Positions 30,535 to 38,559 of a DNA stretch of 40,853 bases are shown one piece after another; position 1 is the stretch's first letter; each line of letters opens with the position of its first letter. The stretch lies in assembly GCA_947169245.1 (NCBI GenBank), contig CAMVPA010000031.1:1-40853 (forward strand), read 5' to 3'. The DNA comes from an uncultured Prevotellaceae bacterium (GTDB taxonomy: Bacteria; Bacteroidota; Bacteroidia; Bacteroidales; Bacteroidaceae). The position numbers were made by a program, and so were the translations under genes. The notes beneath the pieces are model-generated. The model was given only the letters and a program-made list of their open reading frames with translations, made no database searches and was not told where the DNA came from.

Positions 30535-31449
30535 ATGGAACGATTTACCTACTATCTTCTTTATGGACTGGTCTACACCTTGTCGCTACTGCCCTTCTGG
30601 CTGCTCTATCTGCTGAGTGACGGGCTGTATCTGCTCGTCTATCATGCCGTCAGATACAGGCGTAAGATTGTATGGAAGAATCTTTCTTCTTCTTTCCCTC
30701 AGAAGAGCCCTGCGGAGCTGAAGAAGATCGAACGAGAGTTCTATCACTGGTTTTGTGACTATATATTCGAGACCTTCAAACTCCTGAGTATATCAGACAA
30801 GACACTGCTGCAGCATATTGAGTTCCGTGGTGTCGAGGAGTTGGAGAAGTGTTTCGACAACGGTCAGGACTGCGCTGCCATCCTGGGACATTACTGCAAC
30901 TGGGAATGGCTTTCTGCTACGGGGCTCGCCTTCCATCGCCACACCGAGGCCGTGATGGGACTTATCTATCATCCACTGCGCAACGACCCAATGGACTGGC
31001 TCTTCATAGATATACGTTCGTCACACGGTGGCGTGTGTATCAAGAAGAAGCACATTCTGCGTTATCTCGTGGAATATCGGCAAGAGAACCGGCGCTCACT
31101 CTTTGGATATATAAGCGACCAGACGCCAAAGTGGGATAACATCCACCTGTGGCTGCCGTTCCTGAATCACGACACCCCCGTTTTCACAGGTGGCGAACGC
31201 ATTATGCGCAAGGTAGACGATGCCGTCTTCTATGTTGACATGAGTCGTCCCAGCAGGGGCAATTATGTGTGCCATTTCCGCTTGTTGTCTGCTCACGCTT
31301 CACAAGAAGCCGAAAACGACATTACCCGCCGCTTTTTCCAGATGCTCGAAGAGAGTATCTGCCGGCAACCTGCTTTCTACCTGTGGACACATAACCGCTG
31401 GAAGCGGAAGAGGGAAGATATGACAACGAAAGAAAACGATAAAGCATAG
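30535..31449 (+). CDS. LpxL/HtrB-like lipid A acyltransferase
   Basis: A 304-residue member of the lysophospholipid/lipid A acyltransferase family. One N-terminal membrane segment (FTYYLLYGLVYTLSLLPFWLLYLL) anchors it. The HxxxxE-type motif is AILGHYCNWEWLSATG (~118-133); FGYISDQTPK, FTGGERIMRKVDDAVFYVDM and the terminal LWTHNRWKR match the LpxL pattern. It would add a secondary acyl chain to lipid A, or acylate another lipid. It is 18 bases after glf and seven before the GT90-type gene. Bacteroidetes lipid A is usually under-acylated, so the exact product is open. Confidence 0.87.
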   Translation: MERFTYYLLYGLVYTLSLLPFWLLYLLSDGLYLLVYHAVRYRRKIVWKNLSSSFPQKSPAELKKIEREFYHWFCDYIFETFKLLSISDKTLLQHIEFRGVEELEKCFDNGQDCAAILGHYCNWEWLSATGLAFHRHTEAVMGLIYHPLRNDPMDWLFIDIRSSHGGVCIKKKHILRYLVEYRQENRRSLFGYISDQTPKWDNIHLWLPFLNHDTPVFTGGERIMRKVDDAVFYVDMSRPSRGNYVCHFRLLSAHASQEAENDITRRFFQMLEESICRQPAFYLWTHNRWKRKREDMTTKENDKA

Positions 31450-31456
31450 AAACGAT

Positions 31457-32473
31457 ATGAGCAAACAAGGTCTGTCTCGTAAGATTTATTATACCTTGAA
31501 CAGCGGTAAGAATCCGAAGTTCGTGTATTATATCAAGAATGTCATTCGTCAGGCGTGGCCGAAGAGCTGGCTGAACTGTAGACTGGAGAAGGTACTGGCT
31601 GAATTGAACCAACGTCCTGACAAGGACTATATCCTGCAGCGTGTGGACTACTACTGCAAGCTGTTGGCCAACACTCCGTATGACCATAAACTGTGGCAGC
31701 AGAATGCAATAGAGATAGGTCAGCAGCCTATGACGAGTCAGTCGGTCTATTACTACGATGCGATGGAGTATGCCCGCTGGTTCAATCAGCATCTGCGTTG
31801 GATCCTGAAATCGGGCGATGTGGACTATGCCCTCGACCTGCCAAGTATTGTGAAGAGCCGCCCTATTCATGAGGATAACTCCTGCAACGTGATGCTCAAT
31901 CTTGAGAAAGTGCGCCATTTCCTCTTCGTCAACGATAAAAAGTCGTTCTCTGAGAAGAAGAATGTGGCCATCTTTCGTGGTAAGATAGGCCAGCAGACAG
32001 GACGTAAGGACAATCATGTAAAGATGAACCGTTTAGAGTTTGCCAACCGATTCTACGGACATCCTATGTTCGACATCGGAGCCATCGGGCATCAATATCC
32101 TCAGTGGCATTCTGAGAAGTTGACTATTGGTGAGCACCTTGACTACAAGTTCATCATGTCGCTCGAAGGCAACGATGTAGCTTCAAACCTGAAGTGGGTG
32201 ATGTCGTCAAACTCGATTGCCGTCACGCCTCCTCTCACTTGTGAGACGTGGTTTATGGAAGGAACACTGAAGCCCGACTATCACTATATAGAGATCAAGC
32301 CCGACTTCAGCGATATCGAGGAGAAACTACAGTACTATATAGACCACCCTGATGAGGCTCAACGCATCATCGACCATGCTCATGAGTATATTGACCAGTT
32401 CCGCGACCAGAAGCGCGAACGTCTCATTTCCTTGCTCGTACTACAGCATTACTTCGACCTCACCAACAAATAG
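31457..32473 (+). CDS. GT90-type (CAP10-like) LPS glycosyltransferase
   Basis: A 338-residue cytoplasmic enzyme. IFRGKIGQQTGRKDN, RFYGHPMFDIGAIG, LDYKFIMSLEGNDVASNLKWVMSS (in part) and TCETWFMEGTLKPDYHYIEIK are the marks of the CAP10 / lipopolysaccharide-modifying glycosyltransferase family (GT90), seen also in LpsA-type core glycosyltransferases. Members transfer glucose, xylose or related sugars. It lies in a run of glycan genes, seven bases after the acyltransferase and six before the next. The sugar it uses cannot be read from sequence. Confidence 0.82.
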   Translation: MSKQGLSRKIYYTLNSGKNPKFVYYIKNVIRQAWPKSWLNCRLEKVLAELNQRPDKDYILQRVDYYCKLLANTPYDHKLWQQNAIEIGQQPMTSQSVYYYDAMEYARWFNQHLRWILKSGDVDYALDLPSIVKSRPIHEDNSCNVMLNLEKVRHFLFVNDKKSFSEKKNVAIFRGKIGQQTGRKDNHVKMNRLEFANRFYGHPMFDIGAIGHQYPQWHSEKLTIGEHLDYKFIMSLEGNDVASNLKWVMSSNSIAVTPPLTCETWFMEGTLKPDYHYIEIKPDFSDIEEKLQYYIDHPDEAQRIIDHAHEYIDQFRDQKRERLISLLVLQHYFDLTNK

Positions 32474-32479
32474 AATTCT

Positions 32480-33514
32480 ATGAGCCGACTTTGTTTCCTC
32501 TCCAGAAATTACTATGGCCTTTCGGGGGCCGGTAATAAGGCCAAGACCGATATCGAGTGTACGCTGAGACAGATGGGTGCCGCGAACTTGGGGCTGCCCA
32601 CTACCTTTTATAATAATAAGGTGGTAGCATTCCTGCTCAATCTGATAGGTATCATCAAGATGGTGTTCTGTCTCCGTCGCGGAGATGTATTACTGCTGCA
32701 ATATCCTGTCAAGAAGTATTTTGCATTCATCTGTCAGGTGGCACATCTCAGAAAGGCCAAGGTGGTGGTCATTATCCACGACCTCATGGCACTGCATCGC
32801 AAGCGCATCACACTGGAGACCGAACTGAGCAGACTCAGCAAGGGCGACTATATCATTGCTTCCAACGAGGCTATGAAACAATGGCTCAAAGAGAAAGGAC
32901 TGCAACGCCACATAGGTGCTCTCGGTCTGTTTGACTATCGCTCGGAAGCTGCACCCACGTCGAAGTTCCAGATCACAGAACCCCATCGTTGGTCTTTAGT
33001 CTATGCAGGAGCCTTGGTCATGCGTAAGAACTCCTATTTATTGGAACTCGCACGTACAGCCGAGAATTTCGACCTTCATATTTATGGTAATGCCAACGGA
33101 CTGCCTGGTATCGCTGAGGCACCCCATGCCGTCTGCTATCCCTTTACACCTGCCGATGAGTTCATCAGCACTGCTGACGGTGATTTTGGACTGGTGTGGG
33201 ACGGTGATTCATTAGATACCTGTCAAGGCGACTTTGGCGAGTACCTGCGCTATAACAGTCCTCACAAGGTGTCATTCTATCTGCGTGCCGGCTTGCCGGT
33301 CATCATCTGGCGTGAGGCTGCAGTAGCACCCATCATCGAACAGGAAGGTATCGGCATTACCATCAGTTCCATCGGTGAACTGGAGCAGAAACTTCAGCAG
33401 CTGACTGTTGAGGACTTAGATAGAATGAAGAAGAATGTGGCAAAGGTCAGTCATCGTCTGGCCAACGGCGAATACTTTGCCGAAGCCCTCAAGCAAGCGC
33501 TTGCAACACTATAA
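32480..33514 (+). CDS. Glycosyltransferase, candidate galactofuranosyltransferase
   Basis: A 344-residue GT-B-like protein: LSRNYYGLSGAGNKAKTDIE at the start, DVLLLQYPVKKYF and VVVIIHDLMALHR in the N-terminal fold, then LVYAGALVMRKNSYL, FGLVWDGDSLDTCQGDFGEYL and YNSPHKVSFYLRAGLPVIIW in the C-terminal fold. The last motifs are those of the family holding beta-1,6-galactofuranosyltransferases such as WbbI. Since UDP-galactofuranose is made by the glf product in the same operon, a galactofuranose donor is likely. It is the last gene of the rightward operon; its TAA is three bases from the stop of the convergent operon. Confidence 0.78.
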   Translation: MSRLCFLSRNYYGLSGAGNKAKTDIECTLRQMGAANLGLPTTFYNNKVVAFLLNLIGIIKMVFCLRRGDVLLLQYPVKKYFAFICQVAHLRKAKVVVIIHDLMALHRKRITLETELSRLSKGDYIIASNEAMKQWLKEKGLQRHIGALGLFDYRSEAAPTSKFQITEPHRWSLVYAGALVMRKNSYLLELARTAENFDLHIYGNANGLPGIAEAPHAVCYPFTPADEFISTADGDFGLVWDGDSLDTCQGDFGEYLRYNSPHKVSFYLRAGLPVIIWREAAVAPIIEQEGIGITISSIGELEQKLQQLTVEDLDRMKKNVAKVSHRLANGEYFAEALKQALATL

Positions 33515-33517
33515 GAG

Positions 33518-34240
33518 CTATAGTCGGATTTTCCTGTTCTCGAAATGGTCAAGCAGGGACAGTGCCTTGCGAGCCGTGCTGTCAGCATCCCATCCACGTA
33601 AAACGGCATAGCGGCGTGTCAAGTCCTCATACAGATCACGACGGTGCGTCAGCCTCACAAGGTTGTTCAGGCATGCGTCGTCGGAGGGATAGCCGTTACA
33701 AAACTTCGAGCGGTTGGTGTCTATCATTGTGAAATGATAACCCTCTGCATCCTCAGTACACAGGAAGTTCGACAGATTCAGGTCACCATGCAGGATGCCC
33801 TTACTATGCATGAACACTATCTGCCGAGCCACAGCCTCAGCCAAATCGCGTGGATAGTCCTGCACCTCGCGCAACAACAGATGAGTCTCTGTGCCCGGCA
33901 CCTCTTCGCTGACAAAATAGCCAGTAGTGAAGAGGCCGCAAAGATACTCTTCCATATAGGCTATAGGCTGTGGGGTGGCAATTCCACGTTGCAGGAATTC
34001 TTCGGCAAAGCGATAGGCGCGCTCACATTTCGTAGCACGGAAGAAGGTATAGACTATCTGCTGAATTGGATTTACACGTTTGAAGCGCTTCACCATGAAA
34101 ACGCTACCTTCGTGACGGAAACGCGCAACTTGGTTACGCTTGTCGTAGACAATCTCACACTGGAGCTGTTCCATCAGCGTGGGTATCTGGCTGATGAAAG
34201 CTGCATGTTGCTGGTAGGTGGGAGCTACGACCGTTTTCAT
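33518..34240 (-). CDS. LPS-core-type sugar kinase (InaA/RfaY/KdkA-like)
   Basis: A 240-residue small protein kinase-like fold. The ATP-binding lysine is probably in FMVKRFK (~50). The catalytic loop is LHGDLNLSNFL and the metal-binding segment FTMIDTNRSKF, as in lipopolysaccharide core kinases (3-deoxy-manno-octulosonate or heptose kinases) of the InaA group. It would phosphorylate a core sugar. It overlaps the preceding licD-like gene by four bases and is the last of the leftward operon. The substrate is not determined. Confidence 0.82.
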   Translation of the reverse strand: MKTVVAPTYQQHAAFISQIPTLMEQLQCEIVYDKRNQVARFRHEGSVFMVKRFKRVNPIQQIVYTFFRATKCERAYRFAEEFLQRGIATPQPIAYMEEYLCGLFTTGYFVSEEVPGTETHLLLREVQDYPRDLAEAVARQIVFMHSKGILHGDLNLSNFLCTEDAEGYHFTMIDTNRSKFCNGYPSDDACLNNLVRLTHRRDLYEDLTRRYAVLRGWDADSTARKALSLLDHFENRKIRL

Positions 34241-35157
34241 TTCCTTCCAAATAGTTTCCGCACTTGCGACTGGCGATACTGCCGGCGTACCTGTGGCAGC
34301 AACTCTCGGTAGCTGCGCTGGGTGTCTAATACTAGTTCACCATGATAGGATGGGGCACGCATAGGTGTCATATAGTCTGGACCATACTGTGTGCGCAGCA
34401 TGAGGTCATAGCCGGCAGGCGCAGGTATGCTGATATGCTCGAAAGGTAGCCACACGGTATCGTCGAAGATGCTACGCTCGAAGAGGATGTCATCGCCGCT
34501 GAAGCCAAGTTCTGCTACATAACGGCTATCTGGAGGGGCTATCGTGCGAAGTTTGTCCTCGGCCTCACGGAAAATAGTTGTCCAACCCTTACGACTGATG
34601 ACCCAACGGGCACGTATTTTTCTGAACACCAGTCCCCATCGGCCTGAGATGAGAATGGGCGTATCGGCGGCTTTCAGAAAACGCAGCGTACGTCTCACAC
34701 TACGCAATGTCTCCTTGAGTTTCTGAGTATCTTCTGGGACGGCATCAAGGGGGAAAATGTCTATGAAGATGCCCTGATTGAACGGACGGTAACTGTCTGA
34801 CGGGCGTATAGCTGCCGTCGCACTGTTACGCAGCTGTGCGTGTCCGCGGCTATACCCCTTATCACTATAGGCTGACTGCAGAAAGTACGGTTCACTGAAC
34901 GCGGTAGGTCCAAGCTCGACGAGACAGTCGTAGTCTTCGCGTGGCATGCATAGGTCAATGTCGTCGTCCCAAGGAATAAAGCCCTTGTGGCGCACAGCGC
35001 CGAGCAACGTTCCGCCATCGGCCCAGATGCGTAGGCCGTGCACCCTGCAAACATTAAGCAGCTGCTGAAGCAAGTCCAACTCTGCCTGCCACACTTTCTT
35101 CATCTCGTGCGAAACGAGATATCCGTTACGCTCTTCGCTCTCAAGGTTGAAACTCAT
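34237..35157 (-). CDS. LicD-family phosphotransferase, second copy
   Basis: A 306-residue nucleotidyltransferase-fold enzyme of the LicD family, which attaches phosphocholine or a related phospho-alcohol from a CDP-linked donor to a glycan. The marks are LLNVCRVHGLRIWADGGTLLGAVRHKGFIPWDDDIDLCMPREDY (quoted in parts: GTLLGAVRHKG, PWDDDIDLCMP), with the metal-binding acidic triad, then FIDIFPLDAVPED. It overlaps the first LicD-like gene by four bases and the kinase gene by four. The two copies are only moderately alike outside the active site, so they probably serve different acceptor sugars. Confidence 0.87.
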   Translation of the reverse strand: MSFNLESEERNGYLVSHEMKKVWQAELDLLQQLLNVCRVHGLRIWADGGTLLGAVRHKGFIPWDDDIDLCMPREDYDCLVELGPTAFSEPYFLQSAYSDKGYSRGHAQLRNSATAAIRPSDSYRPFNQGIFIDIFPLDAVPEDTQKLKETLRSVRRTLRFLKAADTPILISGRWGLVFRKIRARWVISRKGWTTIFREAEDKLRTIAPPDSRYVAELGFSGDDILFERSIFDDTVWLPFEHISIPAPAGYDLMLRTQYGPDYMTPMRAPSYHGELVLDTQRSYRELLPQVRRQYRQSQVRKLFGRK

Positions 35158-35966
35158 ACGTTGTAGTCTTTATAGGACTTCTCAAAGTCAAGTACATGGA
35201 AATTATGCTGGCGCTGATGGTCGCCGTCGGGAATGGTCATATAGTCGCCATACTTATGACTGAGGTAAGTGTCATACTGCTCAACGCCCAACACCGTCTC
35301 GCCCTCAAAAGTGTATGGTGTAGGCGTACCTAACACCTCTTTCGACATGGCTCCGTGACGCCCGTCATCATAGTCGGCCACCAACGGCGACTGCTCGTAG
35401 TCATTCTGCAGCAGCAAGCGACGTATCTTCCGTTGCACACCCTCCATCGTATAGACCTTACGGCAAAGCAGGGGCAGCCACGAAGAAGGGCCATGTCCGT
35501 GCTTATAAGGGTCACGGTGTATCAAGTAAAGCACCCGCTTCCAGTATTCATAACAGGCAAAATGCCACTTGCGGCTCAGCACGCCTGCTGGTACACCGTC
35601 GATAGGGAACACGTCAATGTAGATGCCACCAAGATAGCGCAGATGCAGTCGTTCAATAAGTGTGGTACTCGCGTCTTGTATCTTACCGAAAGGCAGCGGA
35701 TAGGCCGCATCGTCCTCAGCACATACAAATTCATAAGGCTGCGGCAGCCACTTCTGGCTGTGGGCGATAAAAGCCTCGTAGTCAGGACGGGGCATGGCGA
35801 TATCAATGTCGTCGTCCCAAGGAATAAAGCCCTTGTGACGGATGGCGCCTATCATGGTGCCCGCCCAGATATAGTAGCGCAGGCCGTGCTCCCGGCATGT
35901 CTTGTCGACAGCCATGAGAATGCGTAGAATGCGCTGATGAAGGGCGTCAATATCGTAAGCAGCCAT
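35154..35966 (-). CDS. LicD-family phosphotransferase, first copy
   Basis: A 270-residue LicD-like enzyme. The active-site block is TMIGAIRHKGFIPWDDDIDIAMPRPDY (quoted in parts: GAIRHKG, PWDDDIDIAMP), followed by YIDVFPIDGVPAG. The C-terminal region (FEGETVLGVEQYDTYLSHKYGDYM) is the usual acceptor-side part. It is 13 bases after the GT25 gene and overlaps the second LicD-like gene by four bases. With the LicC-like cytidylyltransferase upstream it fits addition of a phospho-alcohol to lipooligosaccharide. Confidence 0.88.
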   Translation of the reverse strand: MAAYDIDALHQRILRILMAVDKTCREHGLRYYIWAGTMIGAIRHKGFIPWDDDIDIAMPRPDYEAFIAHSQKWLPQPYEFVCAEDDAAYPLPFGKIQDASTTLIERLHLRYLGGIYIDVFPIDGVPAGVLSRKWHFACYEYWKRVLYLIHRDPYKHGHGPSSWLPLLCRKVYTMEGVQRKIRRLLLQNDYEQSPLVADYDDGRHGAMSKEVLGTPTPYTFEGETVLGVEQYDTYLSHKYGDYMTIPDGDHQRQHNFHVLDFEKSYKDYNV

Positions 35967-35979
35967 ATCCTTTCTCCTT

Positions 35980-36687
35980 TTATCTGAACCAATAGAGTGA
36001 TTGCTTGTAATTCTTCTTCAGCCACCAGTTGAAAGCTATCATCCTGTCTTTCCTTGATGACAATGCAGACGGGAACTGACCCGTGAACGATCCCTGCGTG
36101 GCCAGTGCTGGCTGACACCACAGGCAGAGCAGGAACCCTTCTTTAATCAGCTCATAGTGATAGAGGTCGATGGCCAAGTCGCTGCGCTGCTTGTTCAGCC
36201 GTTCAAGAATGGCTTTCGCCGCATGGTGGTTGATGAAGTAAGCTCCTGCCATACGTCCCTTCATAGCCCGGTAGAGCATACGCCCTTTTTCTCGCTGGCT
36301 GCGAGGAACAAATTTCAGTGAGCTGTCTTCATAGGAGATGAGCACTTTCTTGTCTGCGTAGTGCTCGCGGTATTCCTTGATACTCTGCTCAAAACGAGGC
36401 AGGAAATTCTTATGCAGCACGATGTCGTCTTCGAGTATCAGTGCCCCCTCCAGCCCGTCGGCCACAATTCTCTCGCAGGCCAATAGATGTGAAATGGTAC
36501 ACAATGCACGCGGCACAGGCCGGTGAAGCAGTTCGCGTCCGTCACACAGATACTTATCAATATAGGCCGCTATCTGCTGCTCATCATGGCCTTCGTTGAT
36601 GAACTCGTAGTCCAAACCCTTCAGCATGCAGTCGATGTGTTCGCCGCGTGCCTTGAATTTATCAGGGTGTATCACAAAAATCTTCAT
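35980..36687 (-). CDS. Glycosyltransferase family 25 (LOS biosynthesis)
   Basis: The start is taken at MKIFVIHPDKFKARGEHIDC, because the longer frame runs back through the end of the previous gene. The 235-residue protein has the GT25 pattern: an N-terminal strand with basic residues, CTISHLLACERIVADG, the metal/nucleotide motif GALILEDDIVLHKNFL, and YFINHHAAKAILERL. GT25 enzymes such as Lgt/LpsA add galactose or glucose to lipooligosaccharide. It starts two bases after the stop of the LicC-like gene and is 13 bases from the first LicD-like gene. Confidence 0.82.
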   Translation of the reverse strand: MKIFVIHPDKFKARGEHIDCMLKGLDYEFINEGHDEQQIAAYIDKYLCDGRELLHRPVPRALCTISHLLACERIVADGLEGALILEDDIVLHKNFLPRFEQSIKEYREHYADKKVLISYEDSSLKFVPRSQREKGRMLYRAMKGRMAGAYFINHHAAKAILERLNKQRSDLAIDLYHYELIKEGFLLCLWCQPALATQGSFTGQFPSALSSRKDRMIAFNWWLKKNYKQSLYWFR

Positions 36688-36688
36688 A

Positions 36689-37417
36689 TCACAGAAGGTG
36701 AGCTGGCAATAATGCTGTGGCGTTACTGAAATCTTCGGGTGTGTCAAGCTCGTAGCTGAACAACTCGGTCGTGTCAACCACCTTGAAGGTGTGTCCTTGT
36801 GGAATGAGGCGCTCAAAGGCACGTTCATAGAAGATGTCGATGAGGCCTTCCTGCTCTATCATCTGGTCGAGTTCACAGAACAGGGCGTCACTGTAATCGG
36901 CAGTCATCTTCTCGATGCCCACACTCTCGCCCATCGCATCCTCCGGTCGGCAGGTCTTGCTGATTTCTGTAATCTGCATATTATCATCGACCACAACCTT
37001 CATCTCCTCCTCGCCCAGCTCATGACGGTTCACCGCCAGAGCCGAGACATCCTGTCGGGCAACAATGGCAACCGTTTCGGGGTCGCAGAGAATGTCGCTG
37101 TCCATGAGCAGAAACTCCTTGTCTCTGACAACCTGTCCTGCCATCCACAACGAATATATATTATTGTTGTGTTCGTAATCTGCGTTGTGCAGGAAAGTCA
37201 CGGACAGATTCTGATAGTGGGCAGTCAGGAAGTCACGAATCATCTCGGCACGATAGCCTGTGACAACGACAAACTCCGTTGCACCTGCTGCACGCATAGC
37301 ATCAACGGTACGCTGTAACAACGTCCTTCCACCAACCTCCAACAGGCATTTGGGTTTCGTGTTGGTCAGCGGACGCAGTCGCTTGGCCATACCGGCAGCC
37401 AATATAACTCCTATCAT
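36689..37417 (-). CDS. LicC-like CTP:phospho-alcohol cytidylyltransferase
   Basis: A 242-residue nucleotidyltransferase. The N-terminal loop ILAAGMAKRLRPLTNTKPKCLLEVGG binds nucleotide; LHNADYEHNNNIYSLWMAG is the characteristic LicC/phosphocholine cytidylyltransferase stretch; EFLLMDSDILCDP carries the metal-binding Asp. It would make a CDP-activated phospho-alcohol (CDP-choline, CDP-ethanolamine or similar) for the LicD-like enzymes downstream. It follows the PLP enzyme gene by four bases. No LicA kinase or LicB transporter gene lies in the window, so the substrate is probably not imported choline. The call to LicC rests on motif resemblance. Confidence 0.8.
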   Translation of the reverse strand: MIGVILAAGMAKRLRPLTNTKPKCLLEVGGRTLLQRTVDAMRAAGATEFVVVTGYRAEMIRDFLTAHYQNLSVTFLHNADYEHNNNIYSLWMAGQVVRDKEFLLMDSDILCDPETVAIVARQDVSALAVNRHELGEEEMKVVVDDNMQITEISKTCRPEDAMGESVGIEKMTADYSDALFCELDQMIEQEGLIDIFYERAFERLIPQGHTFKVVDTTELFSYELDTPEDFSNATALLPAHLL

Positions 37418-37421
37418 TTCT

Positions 37422-38471
37422 TTAACGCTCGCTAAATACTTTCAGAATAGTATCGACTACGGTCTGTGTCTGCTCCTTACGGCCTAAGGTAATACGCAGG
37501 CACGACTCCAGTCCCTTGTCGGTCATGAACTTTATCTTGTAGTTCTGGTCGGCCAGCGCCTTCTGCAGCCGCTCCTTAATCTCCACGGGATACTTGATGA
37601 GGATGAAGTTGGCCACGCTCTTATAGACCTTGAAGCCCGGCTTGTCGCCTAGCTCTTTCTTATATAGCTGGCGTCCCCACTCCATATCGTCAGCCACGCG
37701 GCGGTAGTGCTCGTCGCTATCGAGGGCGGCCAATGCGACGGCCTCAGAGAAACGGTTGTAGCCTAGGTACTTGTTGATGTAGCTCACAAAGTGGTCGTGG
37801 CCGGCACCGATGAAGCCAAAACCGCAACGCAAACCGGGAAGTCCGTAGAACTTCGACAGCGTACGCGAAATAATCAGATTGGCATATTTGTTCACCAGCG
37901 GAGCTATATAGTCGGTGTCGCTGGTAATGAAGCTGGCATAAGCCTCGTCGATGAGCACCATCGTGTCGTCAGGGATGTTCTCCATGATCCGGCCTATCTC
38001 CTCCGGCGTCAGACTGTTGCCGGTAGGATTGTTGGGCGATGCCAACAGCAGCATGCGCGGATGGATGCGGTTGGTGTATTCGATGACCTCGTCCACATCG
38101 TAGGCAAAAGTGTCCTCCTGCTCATGCAGGGGGTACATCTCGAAGGTGCCGTAGCACTCGCTGGCCACCTTGTTGTAATACCACCAAGAGAACTCGGGTA
38201 TCAGGATTTTCTTGTTATCCCCTTTCATTAGGTAATAATGGATGGCGTTTTTCAGAATATCTTCGCCGCCATAGGCCAGCAATACCTGTTCTTCAGGTAC
38301 ATTGTAAATCTCGCTCAGACGGACGGAAACCACACTCTTCTTACCCTGATCATAGATGCGGGTATAGAAGCACAGCGTCTTAGGGTCGAAGTTGCGAATG
38401 GCGTCAACGACCTTCTGACTAGGCTCGAAATTAAATTCGTTCCTGTCCAGATAATTCAGTTCTTTTTCCAT
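37422..38471 (-). CDS. HisC/CobD-like PLP-dependent aminotransferase or decarboxylase
   Basis: A fold-type I PLP enzyme of ~349 residues. Visible are LAYGGEDILKNAI (phosphate-binding loop), LLLASPNNPTGNSLTP, VLIDEAYASF and the Schiff-base lysine in ISRTLSKFYGLPGLRCGFG (~215), ending with the substrate Arg in SCLRITLGR. This subgroup includes histidinol-phosphate aminotransferase and threonine-phosphate decarboxylase. Its place as first gene of a LicC-LicD operon, not a histidine or cobalamin cluster, suggests it makes an amino phospho-alcohol or amino-sugar precursor. Start: ATG at 38471 (leader of ~15 bases from the promoter at 38492) is preferred to the ATG at 38480. Confidence 0.8.
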   Translation of the reverse strand: MEKELNYLDRNEFNFEPSQKVVDAIRNFDPKTLCFYTRIYDQGKKSVVSVRLSEIYNVPEEQVLLAYGGEDILKNAIHYYLMKGDNKKILIPEFSWWYYNKVASECYGTFEMYPLHEQEDTFAYDVDEVIEYTNRIHPRMLLLASPNNPTGNSLTPEEIGRIMENIPDDTMVLIDEAYASFITSDTDYIAPLVNKYANLIISRTLSKFYGLPGLRCGFGFIGAGHDHFVSYINKYLGYNRFSEAVALAALDSDEHYRRVADDMEWGRQLYKKELGDKPGFKVYKSVANFILIKYPVEIKERLQKALADQNYKIKFMTDKGLESCLRITLGRKEQTQTVVDTILKVFSER

Positions 38472-38491
38472 AAAATGCATTTTATTGGGTG

Positions 38492-38499
38492 CAAAGGTA
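38492..38499 (-). promoter_or_regulatory. -7 element of the LicC/LicD operon promoter
   Basis: The minus strand reads TACCTTTG, about 20 bases before the start codon of the PLP enzyme gene. No TTTG is seen 20 bases upstream. Confidence 0.6.
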
Positions 38500-38559
38500 C
38501 AAAGAAAATAAGAATTAGCCGCTTATCTTAGGAAAAAATTGCAAGATAGACAGAGATTC

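Noticed and set aside
36688..36828. N-terminal extension of the GT25 gene
   Set aside because: It lies wholly inside the LicC-like gene and has no glycosyltransferase features; the MKIFVIHPDKF start fits the family.
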